Assembly (NCBI RefSeq): GCF_000208745.1
Contig: NC_030850.1
Span: 15,753,609-15,817,608, forward strand
Origin: Theobroma cacao
Taxonomy: Eukaryota; Streptophyta; Magnoliopsida; Malvales; Malvaceae
Length of the DNA stretch: 64,000 nt
Direction: 5' to 3'
The notes below the pieces were generated by a model. That model had not been told where the DNA came from, made no database searches, and worked only from the letters and a program-made list of their open reading frames with translations. Position numbers and translations under genes: made by a program. Of the stretch, positions 34,133 to 44,102 are shown in pieces. How positions within the stretch are numbered: the stretch's first letter is position 1; each line of letters starts with the position of its first letter.

Positions 34133-36783
34133 TTGCCCACCACCACGGGATGGCGGCCGGCGGGTCGCCGAACCTCTCCAGTTCTTCACCACCGATTGCA
34201 GTACCTCCCTACATACAACTTGAGGCTGCCCACAGCCACCTTCCCCCAAACAAGGTACTACCGCCACCCAAAAATGCTTCCCGCAACCCATAGCTTAAGG
34301 AAACCACAGCTGCCACCCAACAGTGGCTTCCCGCAATCCATCTCAGAAGGAAATCAGCAGTTGCCGTCCCCTAGGGCCTTCAAGAAATCCTTTCAGTCTG
34401 TAGCGGCAGGAGAGAGACCACCGGTGATTCCTCTAATGCGTGATCCGGGCGTCTACAAGGACAGGCCAGCCGCGACTTTCTATGAAGACGAGATCCAGAT
34501 CCTGGCACGGCCATTCACTCACTCTGTTATAGGAAAGTTCAACCGGATGCCCAAAATACAAGAAATAAGGTAGGCCTTCAAAGGCATAGGGCTATTGGGT
34601 GCTTACGAGATTCGCTGGTTGGATTACAAACATGTGTTGATTCATTTGTCAAATGAGCAGGATTTCAACTGCATATGGGTCAAGCAGCAATGGTTTATTT
34701 CAAAGCAGAAAATGAGGGTATTCAAATGGTCCCCAGACTTTGAAGGGGAAAAGGAGTCGGCAATGATCTCGGTTTGGATTTCTTTCTCGAACTTAAAGGC
34801 ACATTTGTATGAGAAGTCAGCTTTATTGTTGATAGCAAAGATAGTTGGGAAGCCGTTGTATGTAGATGAAGCTACGGCAAATGGGTCCCGACCAAGTGTG
34901 GCCAGAGTGTGTATTGAATATGACTGCAGGCAGCCGCTCGTGGAGGAGGTTTGGATTGTTATCCGAAACAGAGAAACGGGGGCCGTTACAGGTGGTTATT
35001 CTCAGAGAGTAGATTTTTCAAGATTATCGGATTATTGTAATCATTGCTTTCATGTGGGGCATAAGGAATCGGAATGCTTGGTTTTGGGTAACCGGTCATC
35101 TAATAAAAAATCTAGTGAAAAAAATGCTACGGACTCAATAAAACAGCTGAACGGGATGTTTGGTCATGTAGACCACAAAACTATAGAGGAGCGACTGAAG
35201 GGGACTGAAGGAAGGGCTACGGTCATCGGAGAAAAAAGAAAAAATCTGGGCGATGAGGTACCAGCCAAACAAAGTCAACGTTGGTAGGAGGTTGGGACAC
35301 ATGTGCGGCCGGTTATGGAAGGAAATAATAAGGCAGAAAAGTTTTTACTAGCTAAGGAAGCTGATCGGGATCCAGACTTGAGCCGATATGCAGTTTTGGA
35401 ATCCTTGGAGGAACCCGAACAATTGAATCGAGTAAAACAGGGGCAAACAGGGGAGGAGAATAGTGTCGAGGATCGACCGCACGTTTCTCAGCATCCTTCA
35501 GGTAAGAGGCAGCCCAGATCGGACCTTTCGTTTTCTATAAAAGACGGCAAAAGTGGCGGCCAGCGGGGAGGAACAACTTCAGACGAACCTGCAGCAGCGA
35601 CGCAACATACAATGCGGTCCAGAGGGCAGAAACTAGTCCACAAGTTAGTCCAGGTAAATGACAGCAATACACTGCTGGCCACAGACAGATAGCAAGAAGA
35701 AGGTGTGGGCAGCCACCGTGAAGCAGTAGATGAGGAGACGATGTGCGCAGACGACCGGGACGGTGAATAAGAGTTACCGAAGGGAGTCAGGATGGTGACA
35801 GCACGTCCAGCAAAGTCAAATCTCGGGGAGGACATAGTGCATGTTTCCTTTCACGTGCATGGAGTGCATGCGCAAGAGAGAAATACCGAAAAAGATACAG
35901 AGTTTACCGGCCCAAACACCAAAAGAGAAAAAGAGCCTACCGAGGCAGCAGCAACAGCAGAAGCAGGCAAGATAGACGTACGTCATTCCAACGTAAATGA
36001 CTAGTGGGACCTAGCAAACAGTGGCTCGAACATAAGGGAAAAGGACTTGACAGCAACCGCAGAGGAGGATGAGACTTTGGTGCCTAAACCAATGCAGGAG
36101 GGAGAGGGTAAAATTTCAAAAAATTATTTTACTAAGTAGTCAACTCAAGCAGAATTTTTATTGAAGGGGATTGACAAGCAGATGGCAGAGAAACCTTTGG
36201 CCATTGTGCCAAGGGCTACTGAAATGGACGGCTGAAGCAAAAAGGTCAAAAGTAAAAATAAAAAAAAAGTCAACAAAAGCGTGCTAACGGGATGGTAGAC
36301 ACTTGTCTGCATGAGGGGAGCGAACAATGCCCAGAAAATGAATTTCTTGACTATGAGCCCTTGGCCACGGTACCGGCTCCTGTTGAAGTTGATGGCTCAA
36401 TGGCACCAGCAGCGGGAAGGTTAGTCACAACGACTTTTTCACAAGGGGAAGGACAGAAAACATTAGAAAGGTCAGAACGTGGCAGTTGACATGGCTGAAG
36501 GTAGTGGAGAATACAGCCCATTAGTGGGACCGGGTGCATGTCAGACAAGGAGTGCAAATTGACATATTTGGGTTTTTTCCATCAGATGCATGCTCACATG
36601 ACAGAATGGAAGACAATGTTGATAATTCTCCAAACTTGGAGTCCGCCTCAAGCAAGTGCATGCACAATAAAAAATTAAGTGATATTCCTTTTGTCCCCTC
36701 CTTTTTCGGAACAAATTACACAAAAATAGAAGTTCATCCTCGGGTACGACGTCAAAGACATTTAGACACTGAAAGTTTCAATT
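34133..36783 (+). pseudogene. LINE ORF1: DUF4283 and CCHC zinc knuckle, with in-frame stops
   Basis: From 34133 to about 36230 one frame is kept with in-frame stops at 34571, 35285, 35690, 35768, 36001 and later. Residues about 115-300 form the DUF4283 domain (FYEDEIQILARPF, GAYEIRWLDYKHVLIHL, WISFSNLKAHLYEKSALLLI). A perfect CCHC knuckle CNHCFHVGHKESEC lies near 35037-35078. The long tail is Glu/Lys/Thr-rich and low in complexity; near 36290 the frame shifts and text like DYEPLATVPAPVEV and 36534-36785 follow. ORF1 proteins bind RNA in the LINE particle. The start could be ATG 34133 or ATG 34150 in another frame. Confidence 0.78.
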
Positions 36784-37193
36784 GACAAAATATTCAATTT
36801 AGTTTCAGATAAAGTCGTAGACATGAGAGAAAATGATGAGGCCTCGGATAAAGATGTCGTATCGGTGAACTTTGCAGCTAGTTGGGAACGCGAGAGGTAT
36901 TTCTAGCACTCTAATCTAGAGAAGAATCAAGAAATTGCAGGTGTTGTAAAAATAAAAATTTTAGTCGTTTTATTATCTCAATGTAATAGTAGGGAATATC
37001 TGTTTTACATTAGCATCAAAAGTTATGCACGTAAAATAAATTTCCTTACTCTAGGCGTATCTCTGAAATTTTCTTATGTTCATGTAACATAGAGGCACGA
37101 ATTAGATCCCCTCTTTTGCACTTTTTATTTCGTATTTAATAAATTTAATAGGGTAGCTTGGCCTTGTGTGATTTTCCAGCTTTTTTAAAAAAA
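36784..37193 (+). other. LINE 3' untranslated region and poly(A)
   Basis: AT-rich, non-coding, with AATAAA-like signals (for example near 37038 and 37137) and a final TTTTTTAAAAAAAAAA run before the duplicated target AAACCTTTTAGTTA. Confidence 0.65.
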
Positions 37194-37207
37194 AAACCTT
37201 TTAGTTA

Positions 37208-38217
37208 TCGATGTCACTAGACAACATAAAGGATGGTGGGATAATTATCTTACCACAAAACAGCAAGAAGAAATATTAAAAGCTAAAAAAAAAAGGATGA
37301 TGAAGGAAATAACATCCTCGATGAACAAAGAAGAGAAATCCAAGATGTTGTTGCAACATTTGTATTTCCAATCTTGAAACACTTTCTAGGAGACCTTTCC
37401 AATCTTAAAGATAGAAACTCAGAATTATTGTCAAATTTAAAATGCAAAAGATTAATAGATTTTAAATGGTACATTGACATATTTATGACAAGAGTAATGC
37501 AAAGATCTGATAATCAACAACCTTTCTGAAAACAAAAATTCTTAGTAGGATTTCATACACTATTAGGAGAAAAAGTTAGAAAACAGATAAGGGAAACTTA
37601 TAAAGGAATAATCCCTTATGAATAATATCTTACATGTGGCGAACTTATAAGTTTCACCCAAAAAGAAGGGTTAAAAATTTGCCATGATTTAAAACTTCAA
37701 AAATAATTAAAAAAGGAGAGATATCTATGTAGAAAAGAATTAGGGTCATTTTGTCAACAATTTGATATCAACCATGAACCTTCTTCTTTTAAAACTTGTT
37801 GTCCTGCAAAACCAAAACAAATGAAATATAAAAAATTACTCTAGATTATTACAAAAAACCAAAATACAAGAGGTATAGAAGAGAGAAACAAAAGCGTGAA
37901 GAAGAAAATAGAATAGACAAAACAATAAAATGTTTCAGATGTGGAAAATTTGGTCACATTTCAAAATTTTACAAAAGAAGAAGAAAATCAATGAACTTCA
38001 CCTAGATGGAGAAATTGAACAAAAAATTAATGAAATTTTACTAGAATCAACAACATCAGACTATGAGACGTATGAAAACATAGAATCTTTAAGTGAGTTC
38101 CAAATAGATGAAATACAAACTACATCTCAATCTTCAATAGATGGTGAAAAACAAATTAATGTCTTAACCAAAGACCAAGAACTCATGATTGACATTATTG
38201 ATAAAATTTAGGACTCA
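37208..38217 (+). pseudogene. Viral coat protein C-terminal part with Cys-His box, broken
   Basis: Frames after the LINE read GWWDNYLTTKQQEEILKAKK (about 37230), FKWYIDIFMTRVMQRSDNQ (about 37460), FTQKEGLKICHDLKLQK (about 37650) and LGSFCQQFDINHEPSSFK (about 37740): a caulimovirid coat. The Cys-His box at 37931-37972 reads CFRCGKFGHISKFY, so the last Cys is Tyr. An acidic tail 37930-38211 follows in another frame (EKQINVLTKDQELMIDIIDK). The coat packages viral DNA; several stops and shifts break this copy. Confidence 0.75.
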
Positions 38218-38589
38218 ACATTGAAAAGGGAATATTTGAGAAATTAAAAATTTCAATGAAAGAGAAAACAAAAAACCCATAATCACAAATCAAGAACACA
38301 TGTATAATATAAAGGATATTATATTTGACAAATATAAATCCTCTAAACCAAAACAAATCGTAAATGCAGAATTATAATAAAAAATTTAGAAAACAAAAAT
38401 GGAAATTTCCAAGCTTAGGAGTGACCAAAGTGAAATTAAAAACCAAATAGAATTCTTACAAAATTCAAAAATTTCAATTGAAAATCCTTCTTCAGATATA
38501 GAAATAAAGCCAAAAGAATCACAAGAATATATGATTGTTCTTATAGAAGTATAAATACAAAGATACTTGATTAAAATACACCTTTTAAT

Positions 38590-38988
38590 CAACAATAATT
38601 TCAACTAGAAACGATAGCACTATTTAATACTGGTGTAGACCAAAATTTTATTAGAGAAGGGATGATTCTAGCAAAATATTATGACAAAACATTAGAAGGC
38701 CTTAAAATTGTTGCTGGTGGTAAGCTCAAAGTTACGTATAAAATTCCTAATGTAGAAATCTGCAATAATAGAATCAAATTCAAAACACCTTTTCTAATGA
38801 TAAGAAATATAATGCAAGATGTCATATTAGGCACACTATTCATATCTTTACTTAAACCATATAAAGTTACAAATCAAGCAATTACTACTAAAATATTAAA
38901 AACCAAAGTAATTTTTCATTTCATAGAAAACCAAAATAAGAAATCTCAACTTACTAAAATCTTTATCTATCCATATGAGTCAAATTAA
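38590..38988 (+). pseudogene. Viral aspartic protease, broken
   Basis: The open frame 38662-38988 starts inside the domain; the active site lies before it and reads FNTGVDQNFI, so the catalytic Asp is Asn (38626-38628). The rest, IVAGGKLKVTYKIPNVEICN, FLMIRNIMQDVILGTLFI, is a retropepsin fold pattern, with ILG-like text near the end. It would cut the viral polyprotein. Confidence 0.75.
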
Positions 38989-39238
38989 TTCTCTAATTAA
39001 TCATAAACAAAAATAAATTACTTATTTAAAAGAAAAAATCTCTTTTAAAAGGATAAATGAACAATCAGGTGTTAAATTTGTTCAACAAAAAGTCAGACAA
39101 ATCAAAAAAGAAATTGAAAATACAATTTGTTTTGATACTTTTAATGCTTTTTGAGATAAAACAAGACATGAAATAGATTTACCCGATGAAAAGGATTTTG
39201 ATGAAAAACAACTTGTTACTAAAGCAAGACCAATTTAG

Positions 39239-39900
39239 ATGAACAAAGAAATTGAAGAATTCTGTAAGAAAGAATTACAGGATCTTCTCGAAAAGAAACT
39301 CATAAGAAAAAGCAACTCACTTTGGAGCTGTTCTACTTTCTATGTTATAAAAAATGTAGAACTAGAAAGAGGAACACCAAGATTAGTAATAAATTACAAA
39401 CAGTTAAACAAGGCATTAAAATGGATCAGATATCCAATCCTAGAGAAAAAAGATTTACTACAAAAATTATGTAATGCAAATATTTTCTCAAAATTTGACA
39501 TGAAATCAAGGTTTTAGCAAATCCAAATCAAAGAAAATGAAAGGTATAAAATAACATTTACTGTCATTTTTGACCAATATGAATGGAATGTCATGCCATT
39601 TGGATTAAAAAATGCACAATTAGAGCTCCAAAGGATAATGAATGAAATATTTAGTCCATACTCCCAATTTACCATTATTTTCATAAATGATGTCTTAGTA
39701 TATTCTGAGAATTTAGAAAAACACTTTAAACATCTCAAGACTTTTATCAAAATAATCAAAAAAAATGGATTGGTAGTCTCCAAATTCAAAATTAACTTGT
39801 TCCAAACCAAAGTAAGATTTTTAGGTTATTATGTAACCCAAGGAACCATTACGTCAATAAAATAATCCATAAATTTTGCAAAAAAATTTCCTGACCAAAT
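39239..39900 (+). pseudogene. Viral reverse transcriptase, broken
   Basis: Frame 39239-39517 has LVINYKQLNKALKWIRYPI and FSKFDMKSRF, then TAG. Frame 39593-39865 has MPFGLKNAQLELQRIMNEIF and IIFINDVLVYSENLEKHFKH. The catalytic box reads FINDV: the first of the two Asp is Asn (39686-39688), so this copy would be inactive. KVRFLGYYVTQGTI ends the domain. This is a caulimovirid-type polymerase, distinct from the gypsy polymerase at 58897-59595. Confidence 0.85.
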
Positions 39901-40517
39901 TCTAGACAAAACCCAACTCCAAAGATTCTTAAGAAGTCTCAATTATGTCATTAATTTCTATTCAGACCTTAACAAAATCTATAAACCTTTACATGATAGG
40001 TTCAACAAGAATCCTACGCCTCGGGTATTATTGCACATATTGATCTTGTCAAGCAAATAAAATCACATATTAAAGAATTCCCTTGTTTACATCTAGTTGA
40101 CCCAAGAACCCTAAAAATAGTAGAAATAGATACCTTAGACATAAGATATGTGGGTATTCTCAAGCAAGTTCAAAATCATAAGGAACAAGTAGTTCAATTC
40201 ACCTTAAAACATTGGACGCATACCCAGCAAAATTATAGCACTATCAAAAAAGATATTTTATCAATTGTTTTATGCATTTCAAAATTTCAAAGTAATTTCC
40301 TCAATCAAAAATTTCTTTTATAGATTGATTGCAATTGGCAAAAGAAGCTTTACAAAAAGATGTCTAAAATATTGCTTCGAAATAGATTTTTGCCATATGG
40401 CAAACAATTTTAATTATATTTGACTTTGATATTGAATATATCAAAGGGTAATCAAATTTTTTACCTGATTTTCTTACCAGAGAATTTTTACAGGAAAAAA
40501 CTTGCTACAAAAATTGA
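39901..40517 (+). pseudogene. Viral RNase H, broken
   Basis: After the polymerase, LQRFLRSLNYVINFYSDLNK (about 39925) is the connection. RNase H traces are VGILKQVQ (about 40150) and HTQQNYSTIKKDILSIVLC (about 40215), the latter keeping the segment around the conserved Glu region with Lys changes. There are several stops. RNase H removes RNA from RNA-DNA hybrids during viral replication. Confidence 0.6.
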
Positions 40518-41804
40518 GTGATCAAAAAGAAAAAAAAGAGAAAAAAAAGGAATCCATTTCCCAAAATCTTTCCCAAAAACCAATCAAATCATGGTACGAA
40601 ATTTGTATTCAAAAAACTAAACAAAAGGGAGAAAGCTTATAAAAAATACCTAAAACTTATTAAAATGCCCAAGATCCAAATAAGCTTGACTCACAAATCA
40701 AAAAATAGATTGAGACTTTTACCCAATCCCCAAAAGTAGCTTTGGCACTTGCCACTCAAATCAAAGAGGATGTTTCTTTTAAACAAATTGTTGTTGATGT
40801 ATTAGAATCCTCAAAAGGAAAAGAGGTTATTTGCACAAGCCTAAACCTCTCTAAACTATTTTCGTAACATCACAAACAATGTCCTTTTTCCATAAGAGTT
40901 CTACTCAATATTTTCACGAAAAGTCCTTCCAAAAAGTCTTACTAATTAAGGAAGGATTTTATAAAAAATCTCCTAATGTTGCAATTCGAAAAGCCTTCCA
41001 AATATGGCATTACAAACCATGGGATCTTCAGAAACCCCAACAGTATTATGAAAACATTCTCATCTAAATAGAGTCTGTATAGTTTAAACACTATGCAAAA
41101 AAAGGTGACTTCGAATTCATTGCTCACTCGACAGCCCCAATTTTGAAAGTATTAAGGCCCATAGATTGTGGAGAAAACCCAAACTTACATAAAAAATTTC
41201 CTACCAAATTTACAATGAGAACAGGCCAACACATGTTTTTCAATTGTTGAGACTATTAGCAAGCCTGATTCAATACCTTCATTTTTAATAATAAACATAC
41301 CAGACATTCTTGGCTAGTATTTTTCAAATATGGAAACCAATATAAATTACCATTATGGTTTACCCGCTGGTGAAATTGGTATGGGCCATTAAGAGAGATC
41401 CTTCCTCCCAAAAGTGCCAAAATTTTTTCATGAACCAAATCAGGACAAATTACATGTCTTTATCCACTTTTTCTCAAAATTAACCATTTGATGGATAGCT
41501 TCATGGGATTATACATATGATGTTGATCACCAAAATGATGCCCCCACAACAATCCGAACTTTCAAGACCAAGTGGTGGGACAAACTTGATAATAGAAAAT
41601 ATGATGAACAATATTTTAATAACTGGTTTAACAAGAACACAACATTATGCAAGACGGCTACCTCAGATCAAGAAGTTGCAAGATTTTTACAAGCAGAATC
41701 AAATGCAAGTGCACTACTTGCCCAAGCAAAAAAGAAACAAGAATACAAGAAAATAATGACAGAAATGATTCAGTCCATCAACTTTGACGAAGAAGATGAA
41801 TAAT
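40518..41804 (+). pseudogene. Viral second ORF region, function unknown
   Basis: Short frames in Lys/Asn-rich DNA: SFHKSSTQYFHEKSFQ (about 40880), PKVPKFFHEPNQD (about 41410), WWDKLDNRKYDEQYFNNWF (about 41575) and an Ala/Lys-rich end near 41690-41790 that finishes INFDEEDE. Florendo-type genomes have a second ORF of unknown function at this place; a relation to the transactivator of other caulimovirids is possible. Many stops make this copy defunct. Confidence 0.5.
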
Positions 41805-42593
41805 AACATGAGACTTCTGACTCATCCATCAAAACTGTTGACTTGGACCAAGATGAAGACTACATGCTACTAAGAAAGAGTAAGAAGTTAAAAAAAAAGT
41901 TTGGAAAAGCCTACAAAAACATCTTTTTACACCAAGAAAAAACATTCTGAAGAATACAAAAGCATATCAGAAGCAACCAAGACCACTAAGGCTGCAAAAA
42001 GTATCAGTGGCCTAAATTTCAAAAATAAAAGACATCTTTGAAGCCTACAGAGAAGGCATCTTTAAAGCTTGCAAAGCATTTCCAAATTTTCAAAATATCT
42101 CTGACATTGCAAATAAAAGACAAAAGCATCTCTGAAGAGCAAAAGAGACAAAAGCATCCTTAAAATTTGCAGGGCATCTTCAAATTTTCAAAAGGCACTT
42201 TTGAAGCTGTAGGGCATCTTCAACAAATTTCAAAAAGAAAAAGAAAATTTCAACATTTCATTCAATCCTTGTAAAATTTTTAGAAAGATAAACATTTGTA
42301 AAATGTTTAAATGAACAAAGAAATTAAAGCAAACTAGAATTGCTCCCATTGTATTCTATAAAAGGCTTCCATTGTATTTTGAGGGGGCAAAGCCAGAATT
42401 GCTTTTATAAAAGCTTCTCTAGAATAACTTTTCCTGGAATGAAAATTTTGGACCTTTTTCTTTAAGTATTCTTTAAATTTTAATTTTCTTTATTGTGAAA
42501 CAAACTTGTATCCAGTGTTCCTATTGCACCACTTTTAGTCAAACTTTATTAATCTCTATTAGCCAGCTATTTGGCAATCCTACGGGTGATCTG
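41805..42593 (+). promoter_or_regulatory. Viral non-coding region with TATA boxes
   Basis: No ORF. It contains repeated short blocks around AAAGCATCT and GGGCATCTTCAA (42030-42230), then TATAAAAGG (42356-42364) and TTTATAAAAGC (42404-42414), and an A/T-rich leader up to the TA repeat. Pararetroviruses have one strong promoter before the primer site; in this linear copy it lies at the right end. Confidence 0.55.
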
Positions 42594-42650
42594 GTATATA
42601 TATACATATACATATGTATATGTACATATACATATGTATATGTATATATC
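42594..42650. repeat. TA/CATATG-rich microsatellite at the right virus junction
   Basis: A (TA)n run continues into two copies of a 20-base unit ACATATACATATGTATATGT, which is nearly its own reverse complement. It mirrors the TA run at the left junction. Confidence 0.8.
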
Positions 42651-43837
42651 ACACTGACAAAGAGCAACATGATTTTGCAAGCTTTCACCCCCACCTTACC
42701 CTACTCCCACCCCAACTTGTAATATATATGCAAAAATGATTCCTGAGGCTTTGATTTTGTCCAAAATTCTTGTAGCAAATGACATTTATTGTTTGATAAT
42801 ATACAATTTAGAAAAAATTCAACCATAGCCACTTTGCACTTAATCACAAGATGGAAGATTGAGCATGTTTTATTGTGTCAATACTTATGATTGAGAATGT
42901 TGTTTGTATAGCATAGATTAGAAACAAAAATGAAAATGCTTGTTTGCTAAATTATGTTATTTTCAGACAATTTTAGGAATATTGACTTTAAGGGAAAAAA
43001 TGGATACAAATCCACACTTGTAAGCACAAATTTGAGAGTCTAAAATTTAAAACTTCAAATGACAAATTCATGGTTAAAGATCCATATGAATGACATACAA
43101 AATGTAGTAAAATGCACATATGTTGTTAAAAGTTCAAAGGAGAAGAAAGCAACGTAAGGTACCATTTGGTTGATGTTTTTACTAGCTTTTTGTTTCAAGA
43201 AGCAAAAAACAAAAATTGTTTATCTTCTCTTATAGTTCTCAATAAAATTTAGGCAATCTGATGGATGTATATAGTTTTGGATACTTAATGTCTGCTAACA
43301 TTTTACTTGCTGATGATTAATTTTCATTTGTCTCTACTTTATTCAAATGCTAAATCAATGGATGGATAGCCTGAACTTTTTTGTGACAGTCAACATGGTA
43401 ATTCTAATGCTTCAAAGGAAATATTTCCTCTTAAATTATTAATGTATTCTAACAAGTTATTTGTTTGCCATGATTTTATCGTACTTATTACTATGTCATT
43501 ATAATCTATCTATTTGTACTATATATTAAAGTGGACATCAAATGGGTTCAATTATGTGACAGGTGGCATTCCAATAGTTAGATATGTGGCAACTTTAATT
43601 TGGGCATGATTTTGGCACATAACCTTTATTTTGTAGAAATTAGTATTATATCTATATATGTGGGGATGGCAATGGCTACTTTGTTACAAGGTACTGCCGG
43701 TACTTGATTTGATTATAGAGGGTTAAGGTATCCTATAATTGCGTATGGGACTGTACAGGTAGTAAGTTCACTATCCATATCAAGTTCGGGTACCACGTGT
43801 TTGGTACTTAGTACTTAAACCTGATTATGTTTTTTTT
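42651..43837. other. AT-rich flank without gene
   Basis: Holds the second copy of the 38-base motif (42654-42691), then AT-rich DNA. AAGGTACCATTTGGTTGATG (43156-43175) and GTGGGGATGGCAATGG (43661-43676) look like pieces of known plant MITE or hAT-type sequences, but I find no matching inverted end. No coding frame is convincing. Confidence 0.5.
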
Positions 43838-44102
43838 TTAATTTCATGTAATTAAAGATAAACCCATATTGTTAATTAAATTAATTCATGAAACTATGAT
43901 TATTAATTAACTTGTAATGTCTTTTTAATATATATACTCTATATATTATGTTAATTTATAAGGAATATAATTACTATTATATATATACTTTAAATATAAA
44001 TATATTTACTTTCTATTTTGGGTTAACATTACAAAAATTATATTTTATAAAATTAGTTATTATAATATATGTACATTTGTTTATATAAACTTATAATATA
44101 TA

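Larger units (their letters stand above)
34068..37193 (+). mobile_element. LINE (L1-type) with ORF1 but no ORF2
   Basis: About 3.1 kb flanked by the 14-base duplication AAACCTTTTAGTTA (34054-34067 and 37194-37207) and ending in a short poly(A). It is richer in G and C than the virus around it. It holds ORF1 with DUF4283 and a CCHC knuckle, an unusually long ORF1 tail, and about 300 bases of 3' untranslated sequence, but no endonuclease or reverse transcriptase. A full-length L1 would be 5-7 kb. The direct duplication and poly(A) show insertion by target-primed reverse transcription, so the protein must have come from another LINE. Confidence 0.85.
28706..42593 (+). mobile_element. Endogenous pararetrovirus (Caulimoviridae, florendovirus/petuvirus-like), near genome length
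   Basis: Plus-strand order: primer-site remnant, movement protein, coat protein region with Cys-His box, aspartic protease, reverse transcriptase, RNase H, a second ORF region, then a TATA-bearing leader. Without the solo LTR (29649-32607) and LINE (34068-37193) about 7.8 kb remain, the size of one caulimovirid genome. No LTRs and no integrase are seen, as expected for this family. It is bordered by TA-rich microsatellites on both sides. Stops and frameshifts occur in every domain, and key residues of the protease, polymerase and Cys-His box are lost, so it is a fossil. Assignment to the florendovirus group is from motif order and microsatellite context, not from a search. Confidence 0.85.

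Noticed and set aside
34109..34291. Minus-strand frames in the LINE (also 35488-35835 and 36351-36723).
   Set aside because: They are antisense to ORF1 in a GC-richer stretch with few stops; ORF1 has recognisable domains and they have none.
42495..42722. A 75-codon plus-strand frame with alternating Tyr/Ile/Val/Cys.
   Set aside because: It is the translation of the TA/CATATG microsatellite; no protein domain and no codon structure.
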